This document shows positions 60,751 through 64,000 of a DNA stretch of 64,000 bases, in pieces. How positions within the stretch are numbered: the first letter of the stretch is position 1; each line of letters begins with the position of its first letter. Under the pieces are notes generated by a model. The model searched no databases. It was not told where the DNA came from and was given only the letters and a program-made list of their open reading frames with translations. The position numbers and the translations under genes are program-made. The DNA comes from Halobacteriales archaeon YIM A00010 (GTDB lineage: Archaea > Halobacteriota > Halobacteria > Halobacteriales > Haloarculaceae), in contig JAKCFJ010000004.1 of the NCBI GenBank assembly GCA_025041175.1, forward strand, positions 558,001 to 622,000, given 5' to 3'.

Positions 60751-63193
60751 TATTATCTCACACCCAGATACAGACGCTGACAATCGTACGCTTGACGATC
60801 AGTTTCCAAATGATCGGCCACTCCAAAACCATCTGAAAGGAGTCACCAGCCGGTGTTCACGGGGGAGCCATGGCGACAAACGTCGCTTCCTCGAAACTAT
60901 CGCCTCAACACACGATCTGGGCAAAGCAACATCGTTCTTTCAAGCGTACATCAGAGGTATCGAATCACGCAGTCAAAAAACATCACACGCACCTATTTCA
61001 GGACTTGCCTGTTACCGAGCCCTTCGAAACCACGGCTTCTGCCGACGTCAATCGTTCGCAGGGCTTCTCGCCGTCGACAAACACCACTCTCGTCTGGGAA
61101 ACGTTACTGGGAATGGCTCCTTGTTCGAACGCCTTGTCGATGATTCACGGCGGGACATACTGGAAGAACAGGCTACTGACCTACAATCGCACGCAGAATC
61201 AGTCCAGTTGATGTGTGATGCTCTTAAGATCCCACTGGATATCAAGGAATTCGCGAGCTGGGTGTCCGACGAAGAATACCTCAAAGAATTTTTACGGACC
61301 ATCTATCGAGATGGGCAATTGAACCTCGAAACTAGCAGCGAGGATGCCTATGGAGTAGTCGAAGGGTACTCTCGACTGGTCTCCGCTGACAAAATCGACG
61401 CTGCCCAGTACGAACAGCCTGATCGACGACCGATCCCTGTCAATGCCGTTGCATCATATGTCGAGCAGGAGTTTGGCGAACCAGCACCCAATTCTATCGA
61501 TGAGCTTCGAGAGCGCGCTAGAACTGAAGTCCGAGCTGCGGTCCAAGAGATCGATCTCTCACAGTCTATCTTCGAGCTGACGCTTCCGACAGGAATCGGC
61601 AAAACACTCACGAGTCTCGACGCGGCACTGATCCTTCGGAACCGGATCGAACAGGAACGCGGCGTACAGCCACGGATCGTTTATACAGTCCCGTACACCT
61701 CGATCATCGATCAGAATTTTACCGTCTTCGAAACAGTGCTCGCCAATGCCACAGGTGAACAGATCACCCCCGAACTCCTCCTGAAACACCACTATCTGTC
61801 GGACTCGACGTACGTAACGAACGATACGAGAGACCCAGACCAAGACGCTGACCGAGCAATGATGCTGACAGAACGCTGGGAGAGTGAGTTCGTTGCGACG
61901 ACGTTCGTCCAGTTCTTGGAAAGCCTCATCGTACCATCGAACGCTCAGTCGATGAAACTCCCGAACCTAGAGGATGCCATCGTGTTGTTGGACGAAGTTC
62001 AGGCAGTTCCCGCTCGATATTGGGATGTCGTCCGCGAAGTCCTCGAGCTCGTCTCAGATCGACTCAATTGCACCTTCATCGCAATGTCGGCTACACAGCC
62101 CGCACTGTTCGACGACGCAATACCACTCATCGATACTCAAAACGATGATAAAACGAATACCAGCAACCAGAACCGATATTTCGAGCGCCTCGACAGGGTC
62201 ACGTTTCAGTTCGATCAGAGCATCAACAATGAACCGTTGAGTCATGCTGCCCTCGCCGACCGCGTAGCAACGTATGCGCGATCGAATCCAGACGAAGACC
62301 TCCTCGTCGTGTGTAACACGATCAGATCGGCCACAACTCTCTTCGAGGAGCTAATGGACAGATCTACAACAGGAGATACATCGTTCATATACCTATCGAG
62401 TGCCGTCCGACCGAAGGATCGCCAACGCCGGATCCAGCGGCTCCGATCGTCAGACAAAGAGCAGTTCGTCGTCGTCAGTACCCAGGTCGTCGAAGCTGGC
62501 GTCGATATCGACATGGATGCTGTCTGGAGGGACTTCGCTCCGTTCGACTCGATCGTCCAGGCTGCCGGCCGGTGTAATCGAGATTGGAACTCTCAAGCGA
62601 GAGGGATCGTTACAGTCGTGTCGATCGCCGACGACGGCGATCACCCTGCGCGGGCAATCTACGATGATCCACGGCTACATGCAACACGTCGAATAATCAC
62701 AGAAAACGCCGATATCCCGTATGAAACCCCCGAATACGAGGTAACCAGCGATCTTGTCGATCGATACTTCGACATCGTTGAAGAGGTGAAACAGACGAAT
62801 GACTCGCTCACAGAGCTTCGTTCGTGGCAATTTGAGGACGCCGAAATCTCTCTCATCGAAAACACGCTCTCAGCCGAAGTCTTCGTAATGACCGGACAGA
62901 AGACGAGCACCGGTGAAAGGCCAGCAACGTTTACTGCGATGCAGAAGGCTGTCGAAACGGGTGATCGGGCGGCAATTGCCCGGACCAAACCCGCCTTCTA
63001 CGAAAACGTCGTGACAGTCAATCTCTATTCGGAGACCTCCGACCGAGCAACAGACCTCCGGTCACTCCCCCTTCCCGATACTGATCTCGGCGTGTACTTT
63101 CTCAACGCTGATTCCCGTCGGTACGGGAAGTGGTACGATGAGGATACAGGGTTCTCGATTCCGGACAACACCGTCGATGCGAGGTTGATCTGA
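60737..63193 (+). CDS. cas3: Cas3 nuclease-helicase
   Basis: 818 residues, probably from TTG at 60737, inside cas5. HD nuclease motifs: IASTHDLGKATSF, SHAPISGLACYR and LLAVDKHHSRLGN. Helicase motifs: Walker A TLPTGIGKTLTS near residue 290, DEVQ in IVLLDEVQAVPAR, SAT in FIAMSATQPALF, and motif VI SIVQAAGRCNRDW. It unwinds and degrades target DNA. All key residues appear present. Confidence 0.94.
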   Translation: MSSRNIISHPDTDADNRTLDDQFPNDRPLQNHLKGVTSRCSRGSHGDKRRFLETIASTHDLGKATSFFQAYIRGIESRSQKTSHAPISGLACYRALRNHGFCRRQSFAGLLAVDKHHSRLGNVTGNGSLFERLVDDSRRDILEEQATDLQSHAESVQLMCDALKIPLDIKEFASWVSDEEYLKEFLRTIYRDGQLNLETSSEDAYGVVEGYSRLVSADKIDAAQYEQPDRRPIPVNAVASYVEQEFGEPAPNSIDELRERARTEVRAAVQEIDLSQSIFELTLPTGIGKTLTSLDAALILRNRIEQERGVQPRIVYTVPYTSIIDQNFTVFETVLANATGEQITPELLLKHHYLSDSTYVTNDTRDPDQDADRAMMLTERWESEFVATTFVQFLESLIVPSNAQSMKLPNLEDAIVLLDEVQAVPARYWDVVREVLELVSDRLNCTFIAMSATQPALFDDAIPLIDTQNDDKTNTSNQNRYFERLDRVTFQFDQSINNEPLSHAALADRVATYARSNPDEDLLVVCNTIRSATTLFEELMDRSTTGDTSFIYLSSAVRPKDRQRRIQRLRSSDKEQFVVVSTQVVEAGVDIDMDAVWRDFAPFDSIVQAAGRCNRDWNSQARGIVTVVSIADDGDHPARAIYDDPRLHATRRIITENADIPYETPEYEVTSDLVDRYFDIVEEVKQTNDSLTELRSWQFEDAEISLIENTLSAEVFVMTGQKTSTGERPATFTAMQKAVETGDRAAIARTKPAFYENVVTVNLYSETSDRATDLRSLPLPDTDLGVYFLNADSRRYGKWYDEDTGFSIPDNTVDARLI

Positions 63194-63194
63194 C

Positions 63195-63680
63195 ATGGAC
63201 GTCACAGGGCTCATGGTAAAGTACTACCACACCTGTCACCGAGAACTGTGGTTCTACGCAAACAATATTGATGTCGACCGAGAGAACGTTGGGATCCGCC
63301 ACGGGTCGGCAGTGGATGACTCTTCGTATGAGGACAAGAAACGCTCGGTGTTCGTCGACGGTCGGATTCAGCTTGACGTACTGGACAATGGGAATATCGT
63401 CGAGGTCAAACGATCGAGCGCGCTCGAAGAGCCGGGTGAAATGCAACTAAAGTTCTACCTCTGGTATCTGAAGACTAAGAAAGACATCGACGTCACCGGG
63501 GAACTAGCGTACCCCACAGAACGCAAACGGGAGTCGATCGAGCTAACACACGAAGACGAACAGGAGATGGAACGGATCGTCGATGCCATTCAGGAGATTA
63601 TCTCCGAACCAACGCCGCCGGAAGCCGAACGAAAGCCGATCTGCGACGCTTGTGCGTACCACGACCTCTGTTGGGTGTAA
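63195..63680 (+). CDS. cas4: Cas4 nuclease
   Basis: 161 residues, two bases after cas3. KYYHTCHRELWFYANNIDVD gives the first Cys and ICDACAYHDLCWV the last three, forming the Fe-S site. RecB-like motifs are GRIQLDVLDNGNIVEVKRSS (Asp and ExK) and MQLKFYLWYL (Q). It trims spacers for integration with Cas1-Cas2. Confidence 0.94.
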   Translation: MDVTGLMVKYYHTCHRELWFYANNIDVDRENVGIRHGSAVDDSSYEDKKRSVFVDGRIQLDVLDNGNIVEVKRSSALEEPGEMQLKFYLWYLKTKKDIDVTGELAYPTERKRESIELTHEDEQEMERIVDAIQEIISEPTPPEAERKPICDACAYHDLCWV

Positions 63681-63687
63681 CTCACGA

Positions 63688-64000
63688 ATGGACGAAAACT
63701 ACCATCTGTTCACAAACGGTCGCCTCAAGCGAGAAAACGATACCCTAGTAGTGCGAACCGAAGACGACGATATCCACCACTTACCCGTAGAAAACGTCCG
63801 TGCCCTGTTCTTCCATGGACAGATAGATTTCAATACGCGAGTACTCGACTTCTTGACACAGAACGAAATCCCCGCGCACGTGTTCAACTGGAATGAATAC
63901 TACGCGGGGACATACGTCCCTCGCCGATCGCTCGTATCGGGAAATTCACTGGTGAAACAGGTCGAACACTACAGCGATCCTACCGATCGCCTCTGGATTG
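63688..64000 (+). CDS. cas1: Cas1 integrase, C-terminus outside the window
   Basis: The first 104 residues (MDENYHLFTNGRLKRENDTL, ENVRALFFHGQIDFNTRVLD, FNWNEYYAGTYVPRRSLVSG) are the N-terminal beta domain of Cas1. The catalytic helical domain lies beyond base 64000. cas2 and the array are expected there. Confidence 0.92.
   Translation, partial: MDENYHLFTNGRLKRENDTLVVRTEDDDIHHLPVENVRALFFHGQIDFNTRVLDFLTQNEIPAHVFNWNEYYAGTYVPRRSLVSGNSLVKQVEHYSDPTDRLWI

Noticed and set aside
1-64000. CRISPR array
   Set aside because: No regularly spaced 30-37 base repeats were seen near the cas genes or elsewhere in the window; the palindromic elements are irregularly scattered and about 108 bases long.
1-64000. 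tRNA, rRNA or replication origin
   Set aside because: No cloverleaf-like T-loop sequences, rRNA stretches or Orc1/Cdc6 or RepH genes were recognised.

Overview
The window comes from a halophilic archaeon (class Halobacteria). The evidence is strongly acidic proteins, several regulators of the haloarchaeal HTH_10 (Bat-like) type, a twin-arginine halocin-type precursor, archaeal TFB fragments, and insertion-sequence families typical of this class (ISH3, IS4-like, IS6, IS630, IS1595). The density of broken genes, recombinases and repeats suggests a megaplasmid or chromosomal accessory island. No rRNA, tRNA, replication initiator or CRISPR array was seen.

Layout. 0-5.4 kb: a cytochrome P450 cut by the window edge, a chimeric dehydrogenase remnant, an HTH_10 regulator, an IS4-like transposase and a frameshifted resolvase. 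5.5-12 kb: a halocin C8-like locus made of a regulator, a membrane zinc-ribbon protein divergent from a Tat-exported cysteine-rich precursor, and an ABC permease/ATPase pair; a second ABC ATPase and a PiT phosphate permease lie beyond it, both truncated at the same palindromic repeat. 12-21.4 kb: membrane protein, serine recombinases, a VapBC toxin-antitoxin pair, two divergent HTH_10 paralogues, an AbrB-like protein and transposase remnants. 22.2-27.3 kb: a terpenoid cluster with a HAD phosphatase pseudogene, a polyprenyl diphosphate synthase and a rare fusion of an SRPBCC domain to a class I terpene cyclase. A ribbon-helix-helix protein and a second, divergent terpene-synthase-like gene follow on the other strand. 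28.5-30.1 kb: a two-gene CBASS-like anti-phage system (CD-NTase plus two-TM beta-rich Cap15-like effector). 30-43.5 kb: CPBP protease, TetR-controlled ABC exporter, hydroxyacid dehydrogenase, cupin, HTH_10 regulator and a third ABC exporter. 43.5-56.2 kb: a mosaic of recombinases, small zinc-ribbon proteins, a dismembered TFB gene, secreted proteins and repeated two-gene modules of unknown function. 56.3-64 kb: a type I-B cas operon, cas6-cas8b-cas7-cas5-cas3-cas4-cas1, with cas1 cut by the window end.

A recurrent ~108 bp palindromic element (ten recognisable full-length copies plus one end) is scattered from 2 to 48 kb. Its ends truncate or terminate several genes, and recombination between copies plausibly shaped the region. 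The strongest candidates for something undescribed are the SRPBCC-terpene cyclase fusion with its neighbouring second cyclase-like gene, the haloarchaeal CBASS pair, the new halocin-like precursor, and the duplicated 240-aa protein/zinc-ribbon convergent modules.
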